Positions 8,668 through 18,500 of a stretch of 61,052 bases of DNA are shown piece by piece. Under the pieces are notes generated by a model. That model saw nothing but the letters and a program-made list of their open reading frames with translations, was not told where the DNA came from and ran no database searches. The stretch spans positions 1-61,052 of the forward strand of contig CANPDU010000018.1 of the NCBI GenBank assembly GCA_947573135.1, read 5' to 3'. Source of the DNA: an uncultured Bacteroidales bacterium. Lineage in GTDB: Bacteria > Bacteroidota > Bacteroidia > Bacteroidales > Muribaculaceae. Position 1 is the stretch's first letter, and every line of letters begins with the position of its first letter. The position numbers were made by a program, and so were the translations under genes.

Positions 8668-10056
8668 TTAGAATTCTGCGTTGTTGGGTGTACGCGGGAA
8701 GGGGATTACATCGCGGATATTGGTCATACCCGTAACAAACAGCACAAGCCGCTCAAATCCGAGACCGAAACCACTGTGGGGAACTGTTCCGAAACGACGT
8801 GTATCAAGATACCACCACATATCCTTCATCGGGATGTTGAGTTCCTCGATGCGTTTCAGGAGTTTGTCATAGTCGGCTTCGCGTTCCGAGCCGCCGATGA
8901 TCTCACCGATGTTGGGGAAGAGAACATCCATCGCACGGACAGTCTTGCCGTCTTCATTCTGCTTCATATAGAATGCCTTGATATCTTTAGGATAGTCTGT
9001 AAGGATAACAGGCTTCTTGAAATGCTCTTCGACGAGATAACGTTCATGCTCGCTCTGCAGGTCAATACCCCAGCTGACAGGGAATTCGAATTTTTTACCC
9101 GACTCCTCAAGTATCTTCACGCCCTCTGTATAGGTAAGACGCACGAAATCATTGTGAAGCACAAACTCAAGACGCTCGATCAGATCCTTGTCGAAATGCT
9201 CGGCGAGGAATTCGATGTCGTCGCGGCAATGGTCAAGAGCATAACCTATACAATATTTCACAAACTCCTCGGCGAGATCCATATTGTCGGTTATGTCATA
9301 GAATGCCATTTCAGGCTCGATCATCCAGAACTCCGACAGGTGACGCGGAGTATTTGAATTCTCGGCGCGGAAAGTCGGGCCAAACGTATAGATGGCTCCG
9401 AGAGCCGTAGCACCGAGTTCGCCTTCGAGCTGTCCGCTTACGGTCAGAGCGGTCGGCTTGCCGAAGAAATCCTGAGAGTAGTCGACCTGTCCGTCTTCCG
9501 TCTTTGGCAAGTCATTGAGCGGAAGAGTAGTCACCTGGAACATTGCGCCCGCACCCTCACAGTCACTGGCTGTGATAAGCGGAGTGTTGAGATAAAAGAA
9601 TCCTTTCTCCTGGAAAAATTTGTGGATTGCATATGCCAGTGTGCTGCGCACACGCAGAACGGCACCGAATGTATTGGTACGGGGACGCAGATGCGCTTTC
9701 TCGCGAAGGAATTCGAGAGTATGACCTTTTTTCTGGAGCGGATATGTTTCGGGATCGGCTGTGCCGTAGACTTCGAGTTTCTTAGCCTGGATCTCGCATG
9801 TCTGGCCTTTGCCCATCGATTCGACAAGCAGACCCTCGACGCACACCGAAGATCCTGTTGTCACAGGCTTCAGTTGCTCGTCAGTAAACTCGTTCATGTC
9901 AAATACGATCTGTATGTTCTTTATCGTCGATCCATCGTTGAGAGCGACAAACTGCACGTACTTGTTACCGCGACGAGTGCGCACCCAGCCCTTGACACAT
10001 ACCTCCTGACCGAGAAGAGCAGGATTGAATATGTCAGCTATTTTAGTTCGTTTCAT
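8668..10056 (-). CDS. asnS: Asparaginyl-tRNA synthetase
   Basis: This cytoplasmic class IIb synthetase charges tRNA-Asn with asparagine. The 462 residues include an N-terminal OB-fold (about 1-105, with [17 protein letters not shown]), class II motif 2 ([22 protein letters not shown], about residues 230-250) and motif 3 ([12 protein letters not shown] near the C-terminus). The N-terminal sequence and lack of an AspRS insertion favour AsnS. It lies 25 bp downstream of the pseudouridine synthase, and the two translation-related genes are probably one operon. Confidence 0.96.
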   Translation of the reverse strand: MKRTKIADIFNPALLGQEVCVKGWVRTRRGNKYVQFVALNDGSTIKNIQIVFDMNEFTDEQLKPVTTGSSVCVEGLLVESMGKGQTCEIQAKKLEVYGTADPETYPLQKKGHTLEFLREKAHLRPRTNTFGAVLRVRSTLAYAIHKFFQEKGFFYLNTPLITASDCEGAGAMFQVTTLPLNDLPKTEDGQVDYSQDFFGKPTALTVSGQLEGELGATALGAIYTFGPTFRAENSNTPRHLSEFWMIEPEMAFYDITDNMDLAEEFVKYCIGYALDHCRDDIEFLAEHFDKDLIERLEFVLHNDFVRLTYTEGVKILEESGKKFEFPVSWGIDLQSEHERYLVEEHFKKPVILTDYPKDIKAFYMKQNEDGKTVRAMDVLFPNIGEIIGGSEREADYDKLLKRIEELNIPMKDMWWYLDTRRFGTVPHSGFGLGFERLVLFVTGMTNIRDVIPFPRTPNNAEF

Positions 10057-10081
10057 TATGGTTTATTATTGTGGTTGTATA

Positions 10082-11623
10082 TTATTCAAAAGAACCCATT
10101 TTCAGGAAGTTGACTTCTTCCTGAGTCAGATAGCGCCAGCGTCCGCGGGGAAGATTCTTCTTGGTCAGACCGGCGAAATAGACCCGGTCGAGTTTGGTCA
10201 CATGATAGCCGAGAGACTCGAAAATACGGCGCACGATACGGTTGCGGCCTGAGTGTATCTCGATGCCGGCCTGATTGCGGTCTGTCTCTGTAGCATAGCT
10301 GATTGCGTCGGCATGGATAGGACCGTCTTCGAGCTCGATACCGTCGGCGATACGCTGCATATCCTCTTCAGAAATATCCTTGTCACACCAGACATGATAG
10401 ATCTTTTTCTTTACATACTTGGGGTGAGTCAGTTTCGAAGCGAGGTCGCCGTCGTTGGTGAGCAAAAGCACACCGGTCGTGTTTCTGTCAAGACGTCCGA
10501 CAGGATAGATTCGTTCGTTGCATGCGCCCTTGACGAGATCCATAACGGTAGTACGCCCGTTGGGGTCGTCGCTTGTCGTCACGCAGTCTTTAGGCTTGTT
10601 AAGCAGGATGTAACATTTGCTTTCGAGAGCCACAACCTTTTCATCATATTCGACAACGTCGCTGTGACAGATCTTTGTGCCAAGCTCAGTCACTACTTGA
10701 CCGTTGACCTTGACAAGTCCCTGCTGGATGAATTCGTCAGCCTCACGGCGCGAGCATATGCCGGCATTGCTCATAAACTTGTTAAGACGTATCTGTTCGT
10801 TGGGATCGGGTATCGGCATTTCATACTCGATGCGCTTGGGACGCGGAGTGAAACTCTTGCCGCGGCCGGGGAACGATCCTCCGCCGTTCTGATTGTTATA
10901 GCGTGCGCCCTGACGGTTCTGATTGTTATAGCCGCCCTGACGGTTCTGATTGTTGTAGCCACCCTGGCGGTTCTGATTGTTGTAGCCGCCCTGACGGTTC
11001 TGATTGTTGTAGCCACCCTGACGATTGTTGTTATAGCCGCCCTGACGGTTCTGATTGTTGTAACCGCCCTGACGGTTCTGATTGTTGTAGCCACCCTGGC
11101 GGTTCTGATTGTTGTAGCCGCCCTGACGGTTCTGGTTGTTGTAGCCGCCCTGACGATTGTTGTTATAGCCGCCCTGACGGTTCTGATTGTTGTAGCCACC
11201 CTGACGATTGTTGTTATAACCACCCTGACGGTTATAATTATTATTGTATCGCGGCTGATATGTGGTGCCACTCTGCTGAACTTCGCCTTCTGCACCATCC
11301 GTTACCCCTTGAGGCGCATTGTCATGCTGTGTATAATCCGGGCGAGGACGCGGCTGATAGCCACCCGCACGGTTGTTATAGCCCCCGTTGTTGTTATAAT
11401 AACCGTTCTGACGGTTTGGGTTGTTATAACCGCCGTTCGGACGCGGCTGATATGCACGCTGGTAACGTTGCGTTGCGTCACCGCTCTGCTCGCCGTCAGC
11501 TGTCGCAGGCTTTCCGTAATTCACTTTTTCGTAGCGGGAAAAATCATTGGTTTCACCGTTCGCGCTATTAGTCTGACCGATACGCGGACGTTTGGGTTTC
11601 TTTTCGTTTTCGTTAGGTTCCAT
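10082..11623 (-). CDS. RsuA/RluB-type rRNA pseudouridine synthase with long repetitive disordered N-terminus
   Basis: The C-terminal half (about residues 275-513) is a pseudouridine synthase of the RsuA/RluB/RluE/RluF group. It has an S4 RNA-binding domain (IRLNKFMSNAGICSRREAD) followed by the catalytic segment YPVGRLDRNTTGVLLLTNDGD containing the nucleophilic Asp. It should isomerise specific uridines in 23S or 16S rRNA; RluB is the likeliest ortholog. The first roughly 265 residues are low complexity, rich in Asn, Gly, Arg, Tyr and Gln, with 12 tandem units GGYNNQNRQ or GGYNNNRQ. This RGG/YNN-like tail probably binds RNA or promotes condensation (inference). Family members usually have about 240-300 residues, so the tail doubles the protein. 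A candidate -7 element lies at 11909-11916, implying a long leader. Confidence 0.88.
   Translation of the reverse strand: MEPNENEKKPKRPRIGQTNSANGETNDFSRYEKVNYGKPATADGEQSGDATQRYQRAYQPRPNGGYNNPNRQNGYYNNNGGYNNRAGGYQPRPRPDYTQHDNAPQGVTDGAEGEVQQSGTTYQPRYNNNYNRQGGYNNNRQGGYNNQNRQGGYNNNRQGGYNNQNRQGGYNNQNRQGGYNNQNRQGGYNNQNRQGGYNNNRQGGYNNQNRQGGYNNQNRQGGYNNQNRQGGYNNQNRQGARYNNQNGGGSFPGRGKSFTPRPKRIEYEMPIPDPNEQIRLNKFMSNAGICSRREADEFIQQGLVKVNGQVVTELGTKICHSDVVEYDEKVVALESKCYILLNKPKDCVTTSDDPNGRTTVMDLVKGACNERIYPVGRLDRNTTGVLLLTNDGDLASKLTHPKYVKKKIYHVWCDKDISEEDMQRIADGIELEDGPIHADAISYATETDRNQAGIEIHSGRNRIVRRIFESLGYHVTKLDRVYFAGLTKKNLPRGRWRYLTQEEVNFLKMGSFE
10908..11230 (-). repeat. In-frame coding tandem repeat (24/27-bp units)
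   Basis: Twelve consecutive units encode GGYNNQNRQ (27 bp, nine copies) or GGYNNNRQ (24 bp, three copies). In protein order the lengths are 8,9,8,9,9,9,9,8,9,9,9,9, so a block of one short and four long units occurs twice. The units are nearly identical at the DNA level, consistent with recent slippage or recombination. Boundaries are accurate to a few bases. Confidence 0.9.
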
Positions 11624-11908
11624 AATTCAGCATTGATTTTTTATAAGCAGTGCAATCTGCTCAAAATCCACTTGATGTTACAAATTAATTTTTTTGTTGT
11701 TCGGCCTCTCGGCCATAGTTTTTCTAATAAATTTAATTGTCAGTTATTTGTGTAGATTGCTATTTTTAAAGTTCTTAAAAGTTGAATTAATATTAAAAGA
11801 AAAATATATGATAATAATTTAACAATATCATGCGTCGAAATGTTAGTTTAAATCGCAGCCTAAAAAGCTGATAAATCCCATAAATAAGCCGGTCAGTCAA
11901 ACACTCTG

Positions 11909-11916
11909 CAAATATA
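11909..11916 (-). promoter_or_regulatory. Candidate -7 element for the pseudouridine synthase-asnS operon
   Basis: The minus strand reads TATATTTG, an exact TAnnTTTG match. No -33 TTG is visible, and the start codon is 285 bp away, so a nearer promoter may have been missed. Confidence 0.35.
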
Positions 11917-12031
11917 CAACAAAAATATTTACAGCATATAAGTTTATGCAATTTTTTAACCGTAAGACAAATAAGATTCTCAATTTTGCAAAAATTAACA
12001 AACATCCATCATAAATTAACCGGTCGCCGAT

Positions 12032-12062
12032 TTTGTCACTTTAAGGATTATGCCCATATTTG
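12032..12062 (+). promoter_or_regulatory. Promoter for glycerophosphodiesterase
   Basis: TTTG (12032-12035), a 19-bp spacer and CATATTTG (12055-12062, one mismatch to TAnnTTTG) lie 41 bp before the ATG. Confidence 0.55.
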
Positions 12063-12103
12063 CAATATCATAACACCTAAAAATATCTAAATTCAAAAAA
12101 CTG

Positions 12104-12895
12104 ATGAAAATCAAACGTATTCTGCTGGCGGCAACCGCCGCTTTCGCGACTCTGTCGGGCCTCGCGGCCGGCAATGATGTCAAAGTAATCGCCCACCGCG
12201 GCTACTGGACGGCTCCCGGATCTGCACAAAACTCAATCGACGCTTTGGCCAAAGCCGCCAAAGCCGGTTGTTACGGTTCTGAATTCGACGTATGGATGAC
12301 ATCCGACTCAGTGCTTGTAGTCAACCATGACGGATGGATCAACGGCTACAACGTACAGGTGACACCGTCAGAAATCATCTGCGCTCAGAAACTTGAGAAC
12401 GGTGAAACAGTGCCAACTCTCGAACAATACTTTCAGGAAGCCCAGAAATACCCTAATCTTAGGCTAATATGCGAAATGAAATTCCCTGACAGCAAGTATC
12501 AGGAAGTGAAACTCGCGCAGAAAATGTGTGAACTCGCAAAAAAATATAACGTCGAAGACCGCATCGACTATATCACCTTCTCTCGCGACGGAATGTACAG
12601 CATCAAGAAATTTGCTCATCCCGGTGCCGAGATCTATTATCTTACCGGCGATTTCATCCCCGAGCAGCTCAAATATATGGGTGCCGGAGGTGCTGACTAC
12701 GGCATCTGGATCTTCCAAAAACACCCCGAATGGATTAAGCAGATCCAGGATCTCGGCATGAAAGTCAACGTCTGGACCGTCGACGACGAAGCAGGCATGA
12801 AATGGTGCATCGACCATGGTGTCGACTTCATCACCACTAACCAGCCGGAGCGTTTCATGGAGCTGCAGAAGACCTACAAGCCCGCATCAAAATAA
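12104..12895 (+). CDS. Secreted glycerophosphodiester phosphodiesterase
   Basis: The enzyme hydrolyses glycerophosphodiesters released from phospholipids to glycerol-3-phosphate and an alcohol. The 263-residue protein has a signal peptide (cleavage near LSGLAAG, residue 22), so it is periplasmic or exported. GDPD landmarks follow: VIAHRGYW with the catalytic His, then GSEFDVWMTSD with the metal-binding acidic residues, and VVNHDGWI with the second His. The C-terminus has the family's WTVDDEAGMKWCIDHGVDFITTNQPE ending. It has its own promoter and a terminator at 12921-12951. A role in phosphate or glycerol salvage is likely. Confidence 0.92.
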   Translation: MKIKRILLAATAAFATLSGLAAGNDVKVIAHRGYWTAPGSAQNSIDALAKAAKAGCYGSEFDVWMTSDSVLVVNHDGWINGYNVQVTPSEIICAQKLENGETVPTLEQYFQEAQKYPNLRLICEMKFPDSKYQEVKLAQKMCELAKKYNVEDRIDYITFSRDGMYSIKKFAHPGAEIYYLTGDFIPEQLKYMGAGGADYGIWIFQKHPEWIKQIQDLGMKVNVWTVDDEAGMKWCIDHGVDFITTNQPERFMELQKTYKPASK

Positions 12896-12920
12896 CACTC
12901 AGTAAAGAGAATTTTCAGAT

Positions 12921-12953
12921 AAAACGCGGGTGCCGGACAGCCCCGCGTTTTTT
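12921..12953 (+). terminator. Terminator after glycerophosphodiesterase
   Basis: The 10-bp stem aaaacgcggg/cccgcgtttt (12921-12930 and 12942-12951) has an 11-nt loop and ends in a T-run. It lies only about 10-25 bp before the first serpin start codon, with no new promoter seen in between. Confidence 0.8.
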
Positions 12954-12963
12954 AATATTCAAC

Positions 12964-14235
12964 ATGAAAATCAGAGCCATGAAAAGAAGCATATTATACT
13001 TTGGAATTATAGCTATCACAATAGGGCTGACTTCTTGCTCAGGTTCGACCGGCGATAAATCATCAGGACAGACCGACTCCATATCCTCCCGTACGGACAG
13101 CATTACTAATGCCATACCTGAGGTAGTTGAAGTCTTACCGGATATCGAACTGGACAATTTCGAATTTGATTTCTTCAAGGAGACAGCCAAATCAAACATT
13201 AAGACAAATTTTGCGACATCGCCCGTCGGAGCCTCCTTTGAAATCTCTATGATAGCAAACATATGCGATTCGGCTCTTCAGAAACAGATATTAAAAGCAC
13301 TTAAATATGAAGATCTGTACCGGCTCAACCAAAACAACAGAAAGCTGATCAGACGTATAACAAAAAATAATTCCAATACGAAAGCATATATCGGCAACTC
13401 CTTATGGTTAGCCGACGATCCGCGCATAAATCTTAATCCGAATAAGAAAGATTCGCTGCGCCAATACTTCAACGCCACCGTTGAGAAAGTTGATTTCAGA
13501 TCAGCCAACGCACTTCCGAAAATAAGAGAATGGGGACAAATTGTAACCGCCGGCAACATTACGCCCTCATTATCCAAGATTGACGACACATGCGGTTTTA
13601 TCTTGATGAGCCTTCTATATTACTCAGGACGTTGGATTGAATCATTCAACGAAAACGAGACGAAATTACGCACATTCCATAAATACGATGGAGACACGAC
13701 TGTTAACATGATGTCTCACACGCGTTATGCAGGCTATTACAGAAATACTGATTTCAAGGCAGTTACACTATATTTAGAGGATGACTTCTCTATATCATTT
13801 TTGCTACCGCGAAAAGGTCTGACAGCCGACAGTCTGATATCATCATTAACATCATCGAATCTTTCGCGAATCAAAAACAACTCGCAGTCGACTAATCTTA
13901 AATTGTCAATACCTAAATTTCACATCAATGCTCGACAGAATGCACTTGAGACCTTTAAACTACTAGGATTCCATATTTCGCCATCACAATTTAACGGAAT
14001 TAGCAAAAATGCTACTGACAGAATTGAAATGAGCCAACTTTCAAAAATCTCAGTAGTAGAAAATGGGGTTGAAGCATCGTCGGAAAGCACAACGATAAGT
14101 TGCATACTCGGTTGGCCTGAAGATGAGCCGGAACCAATAATTGTGACATTCGACAGGCCTTTCGTATTCCTGTTGCAGCATAACCGCACAAAAGCAATTA
14201 TAATGGCCGGACAATATGTCGGTCCTGATGAATAA
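12964..14235 (+). CDS. Serpin-family lipoprotein (first of two)
   Basis: A serine-protease-inhibitor fold protein, probably anchored on the cell surface or in the periplasm. There are two possible starts, 12964 and 12979; the latter gives MKRSILYFGI...LTSC with Cys as the lipidated residue, and the protein is 423 or 418 residues long. The serpin body follows, with FATSPVGASFEISM near the start, a hinge at ENGVEASSEST, and the closing FDRPFVFLL and AGQYVGP strands. By alignment to alpha-1-antitrypsin by eye, P15 is Gly, P14 Val and P12 Ala, compatible with loop insertion and inhibition. The reactive loop is about six residues longer than in alpha-1-antitrypsin and acidic (PEDEPEP), so P1 cannot be fixed. 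The neighbouring gene is a paralog 31 bp downstream. Confidence 0.85.
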   Translation: MKIRAMKRSILYFGIIAITIGLTSCSGSTGDKSSGQTDSISSRTDSITNAIPEVVEVLPDIELDNFEFDFFKETAKSNIKTNFATSPVGASFEISMIANICDSALQKQILKALKYEDLYRLNQNNRKLIRRITKNNSNTKAYIGNSLWLADDPRINLNPNKKDSLRQYFNATVEKVDFRSANALPKIREWGQIVTAGNITPSLSKIDDTCGFILMSLLYYSGRWIESFNENETKLRTFHKYDGDTTVNMMSHTRYAGYYRNTDFKAVTLYLEDDFSISFLLPRKGLTADSLISSLTSSNLSRIKNNSQSTNLKLSIPKFHINARQNALETFKLLGFHISPSQFNGISKNATDRIEMSQLSKISVVENGVEASSESTTISCILGWPEDEPEPIIVTFDRPFVFLLQHNRTKAIIMAGQYVGPDE

Positions 14236-14266
14236 TAATAGCCCAAACAATAAATAATAAGTTATC

Positions 14267-15454
14267 ATGAATGCTATCCGCATAATCGCATTATCGGTTT
14301 CATTTTACATGATCTCAATGACGACTTACAGTTGTAGCAACCATAATTCGTCTAATAATGCGGAAACAACCGAATCAGACACGATTGTTGCTGTTCCTGA
14401 CTCTTTCAAAAATGATGCATTTGACTTTGAAATTCAGCTTACGAACAACATCGCGACAATCTATAAAGACCATAGTTTTGCCGTATCTCCGATATCCGCT
14501 CAAATTGCTATATCAATGACAGCAAATCTGGTTCAAGATACGTTAGCTGCGTTCATAGCCGAAAAATTAGGATATAACAATATTAACGAGTTAAACACCG
14601 CCAACCGGAATATCATCACCCTTCTTACCCCGGAAGTGGACGAACACTGGTATGTCCCCACAAAATTTACAAATAAAATATGGACAAACAGACGTTTTGA
14701 TTCCAAAATCAGAAAAAATTTAGAGGCATTCTACGGTGTAAAAACGGAGAAAACTAACTTAGCATCTAAAAACGTAATCAAAAAAATAACCTCAAGCATT
14801 GCGAAAGCATCAAACAATGCAATTGCCGATCCTTCGCTGTCATTACCTCCTCAAACCGATATAATTATCAGTTCAATAATATCCTATTTTAGCCAATGGT
14901 ATATGGATTATCATTTTGAAGATGCCGACAATGAGATTTTCTATACACCTGCCGGCGAACGGAAAACAAAATTCATGACTGAGACCATTAATGTCGGATA
15001 CTATGCAAATGACCGCATCGAGAGCGTTACACTAAAACTCGACGACAAATGCCGGTTTATCTGCATACTGCCGCAAGATAAAAATATCAGCTCTTTATTC
15101 CCGAATTTCAGCAAATCTGATTTAGAACAAGTTCTTACCGAAACCGAGAGCAAACCCATAGACCTTACCTTGCCGGAATTTACACTCAACACCGATCTTT
15201 CGCTGATTCCATCATTTGATCAGCTCGGCATCAAGTTATCTGACCATAATATTTTTTCAGAACAATTCTCCAATTTAAAAATTGATCAAGAAGGCATCAC
15301 TGCCAGCAGTGCTACAATTAATTATGTTGTAGTAGGATGCGAAGTCATAAATGATCCGATAAAAGTCGTCTTCGATCGGCCGTTTATCTTCTTTCTTATC
15401 GAGCCCGAATCCAGAACTTTGTTAATGGCCGGACAATATGTCGGCCCGGAATAA
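14267..15454 (+). CDS. Serpin-family lipoprotein (second of two)
   Basis: A 395-residue paralog of the preceding serpin, in the same orientation 31 bp downstream. The N-terminus is a lipoprotein signal with lipobox TTYSC (Cys at about residue 23), then a short Ser/Asn/Glu-rich linker. Serpin features include SFAVSPISAQIAISM, the hinge QEGITASSATIN, and the closing FDRPFIFFLIEPESRTLLMAGQYVGPE, which nearly repeats the first copy. The hinge is rich in small residues, with Ile at P14 where Thr, Ser or Val is usual. The reactive loop differs completely from its neighbour (VVVGCEVINDP), so the two copies probably face different proteases. The unit ends at the 15487-15512 terminator. Confidence 0.85.
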   Translation: MNAIRIIALSVSFYMISMTTYSCSNHNSSNNAETTESDTIVAVPDSFKNDAFDFEIQLTNNIATIYKDHSFAVSPISAQIAISMTANLVQDTLAAFIAEKLGYNNINELNTANRNIITLLTPEVDEHWYVPTKFTNKIWTNRRFDSKIRKNLEAFYGVKTEKTNLASKNVIKKITSSIAKASNNAIADPSLSLPPQTDIIISSIISYFSQWYMDYHFEDADNEIFYTPAGERKTKFMTETINVGYYANDRIESVTLKLDDKCRFICILPQDKNISSLFPNFSKSDLEQVLTETESKPIDLTLPEFTLNTDLSLIPSFDQLGIKLSDHNIFSEQFSNLKIDQEGITASSATINYVVVGCEVINDPIKVVFDRPFIFFLIEPESRTLLMAGQYVGPE

Positions 15455-15486
15455 TACTATTGTCAGACAATATCGTCATTAAATAG

Positions 15487-15512
15487 CAAGGCCCGCCGAT
15501 TGGCGGGCCTTG
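15487..15512. terminator. Terminator between serpin genes and nifJ
   Basis: A perfect 11-bp GC-rich stem (caaggcccgcc at 15487-15497, complement 15502-15512) with a 4-nt loop lies between convergent genes ending at 15454 (plus) and 15542 (minus). Confidence 0.85.
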
Positions 15513-15541
15513 CGCATTATTATCGTATAATCTGTGTCAGA

Positions 15542-18500
15542 TTATTCTTCGGGTGCTACACCCCACTGCTGACGGGCCAGACGGAGGTAGTTGTTGTAGC
15601 GCCACTGAGCGTTCTTCTTGGCGGCAGCGAAAAGTTCGGCAGCCTCAGCCGGATACTGTTTGAGAACAGAAGCGTAACGAACCTCACCCTTAAGGAAGTC
15701 TTCAAACTTATCCCAGTCGGGCTGTTTGCTGTCGAGAGTGAACGGGTTCTTGCCTTCTTCCTCGAGAGCGGGGTTATAACGCCAGAGGTGCCAGTAACCG
15801 CATTCGACGGCGCGAGCCTGTTCCATCTGAGCGTGACCCATACCGGCACGGAGACCGTGGTTGATACAGGGCGAGTATGCAATGATGATCGAAGGACCGT
15901 CATATGCCTCAGCCTCGCGGATAGCCTTGAGAGTCTGAGCATTGTCGGCGCCCATTGCAACTTGCGCGCAGTAAACGTAACCGTAAGTCGAAGCGATCAG
16001 ACCGAGGTCTTTCTTACGGATACGCTTGCCGGCTGCGGCAAATTTTGCGATAGCGCCTACAGGCGTTGCCTTTGATGCCTGACCGCCGGTGTTAGAGTAA
16101 ACTTCGGTATCAACAACAAGAACGTTGACATTCTTGCCTGATGCAAGTACATGGTCAAGACCGCCGAAACCGATATCATAAGCGGCACCGTCGCCGGCAA
16201 TGATCCACTGCGAACGTGCTACGATATAACCCTTGAGCTCAACGATACCCTTGCAGATGTCGCAGTTGCATGCCTCGCAGAGAGGTACGATCTTATCGGC
16301 AACTTCGCGGGTAACGGCTGCGTTGTCTTCATTTTCGAGCCACTGTGCGGCGAGCGCCTTGATCTCATCGCTGCAGCAGTCGCATGTCTGAGCCTTGGTC
16401 ATGAGGTCCGCGAGACGCTTGCGCATCTTTTCGGTTGCGATCTTCATACCAAGACCGAATTCAGCGAAGTCCTCGAAGAGTGAGTTAGCCCATGCGGGAC
16501 CGTGGCCGGCAGCATTGGTTGTATAAGGAGTCGAAGGCACGGAGCCTGAGTAGATCGACGAGCAGCCTGTTGCGTTAGCAACCATCTCATGATCGCCGAA
16601 GAGCTGAGAAATGAGTTTCACATAAGGAGTCTCACCGCAGCCAGAGCATGCACCCGAGAACTCAAAGAGCGGAGTTGCGAACTGGCTGTTCTTGGGGTTA
16701 AGCTGGATGTCGACAAGATTCTGCTTGCTTGAAACAGCCTTGACGCAGTAATCCCATTCTTTCTGAACGTCGAGCTGAGTCTCGAGCGGTTTCATTTCGA
16801 GAGCTTTCACGCCCTTCTTGCCGGGGCAGACGTCAACACAGTTGCCGCAGCCGAGACAGTCGAGCACGTCGACAGCTTGCATGAAGCGCATGCCGGTGAA
16901 TGTCTTGCCGATTGCCGGAATAGTAGCATTTTCGCCGAAGGGAGCTGCAGCCATTTCTTTTTCGTCGAGCACAAACGGACGGATTGAAGCGTGAGGGCAA
17001 ACAAACGCACACTTGTTACACTGTATACAGTTTTCTTCAAGCCACTGGGGAACAAAGGCTGCGACACCGCGTTTTTCGTAAGCGGCAGTACCCTGATGCC
17101 ATGTGCCGTCGGGGATAGCCTCGAAGTCTGAAACTTTCAGAAGGTCGCCGTCCTGAGCGTTGATCGGACGCACGATCTTGTTGACGAATTCGGGATCGTG
17201 GTTTACGGGAACCTCATCGTCAGCAAGGTTTGCCCATGCGGGATCAACAGCGAGCTGTTTGTATTCGCCGCCGCGGTCTACTGCTGCATAGTTCTTGTCA
17301 ACGACGTCCTGTCCTTTCTTGCCATAGCTCTTGACGATAAACTTCTTCATCTGCTCTACAGCGAGATCGACGGGGATCACTTCAGTGATACGGAAGAATG
17401 CGCTCTGGAGAATGGTATTGGTGCGATTGCCGAGACCGATTTCCTGAGCGATCTTTGTTGCGTTGATATAGTAAACCGAAATGTTGTGTTTTGCAAAATA
17501 ACGCTTAACCTTGTTGGGGAGGTTCTTTGCAAGTTCCTCACCTTCCCAGATGGTGTTGAGAAGGAATGTACCGTTATCGCGTAGACCGCGGGTAACGTCA
17601 TACATATGGAGATAAGCCTGTACGTGGCATGCCACGAAGTTAGGCGTGTTCACGAGATATGTCGAGCGGATGGGTTCGTCGCCGAAACGAAGGTGCGAGC
17701 AAGTGAAGCCGCCTGATTTCTTCGAGTCGTAGGCGAAATATGCCTGACAGTATTTATTGGTGTTGTCACCGATAATCTTCACTGAGTTTTTGTTGGCGCC
17801 TACAGTACCGTCGGCACCGAGTCCGAAGAATTTAGCCTCGTAGATTGATTCGCCGCCGAGAGCCATCTCCTCTTTCATCGGAAGAGAAGTGAAAGTCACG
17901 TCGTCGACAATTCCTACGGTGAAATGATCCTTAGGCTGCGGCAGAGCAAGGTTCTCATATACGCCGATAATCTGGGCGGGAGTGATGTCCTTCGAAGCGA
18001 GACCATAGCGGCCGCCCACGATCAGCGGAGCGTTTTCTGTGCCGTAGAAGCATTCCTTGACGTCGAGGAACAAAGGTTCGCCGTTGGCGCCGGGTTCTTT
18101 TGTGCGGTCAAGCACAGCGATGCGTTTCACTGTCTTGGGAACAGCCGCGAGGAAATGCTTTGCCGAGAACGGGCGATAGAGATGAACAGAAACGAGACCT
18201 ACTTTCTCACCGTTCTTGACCATATGGTCAATGGCTTCCTGAGCGGCCTGAGTCACAGAACCCATGGCGATGATCACGCGGTCGGCGTCAGGAGCGCCGT
18301 AGTAGTTGAACAGGTGATATTCACGACCGGTAATCTTTGTGATCTCGGCCATATAATTTTCAACGATTTCAGGCACTGCTTCATAGTGACGGTTGCATGC
18401 TTCGCGGTGCTGGAAGAACACGTCGCCGTTCTCTGCCATACCGCGAGCTACAGGTGCGTCAGGCGTGAGAGCGCGTTTGCGGAACTCTGCGAGAGCCTGA

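Larger units (their letters stand above)
11624..12103. other. 480-bp AT-rich intergenic region between divergent genes
   Basis: This stretch holds the control regions for the pseudouridine synthase (minus) and the glycerophosphodiesterase (plus). I see a minus-strand -7 match at 11909-11916 and a plus-strand promoter at 12032-12062. No ORF with coding character and no RNA gene is apparent. The 285-nt leader implied for the minus-strand gene could hold regulatory structure, but I do not see a recognised riboswitch. Confidence 0.6.

Noticed and set aside
10908-11230. Possible CRISPR array (regular repeats of 24-27 bp)
   Set aside because: The units are contiguous with no unique spacers, keep reading frame and encode GGYNNQNRQ; there are no cas genes.
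10253-11755. A 500-codon open frame on the plus strand, rich in Val, Ile and Leu
   Set aside because: It is the exact antisense of the pseudouridine synthase. Its length arises from the repetitive Asn/Gly codons of the real gene, whose S4 and catalytic motifs are unmistakable.
15500-16075. Plus-strand open frame over the nifJ 3' end
   Set aside because: The nifJ TPP domain is fully explained on the minus strand; the plus frame also contains the terminator region.
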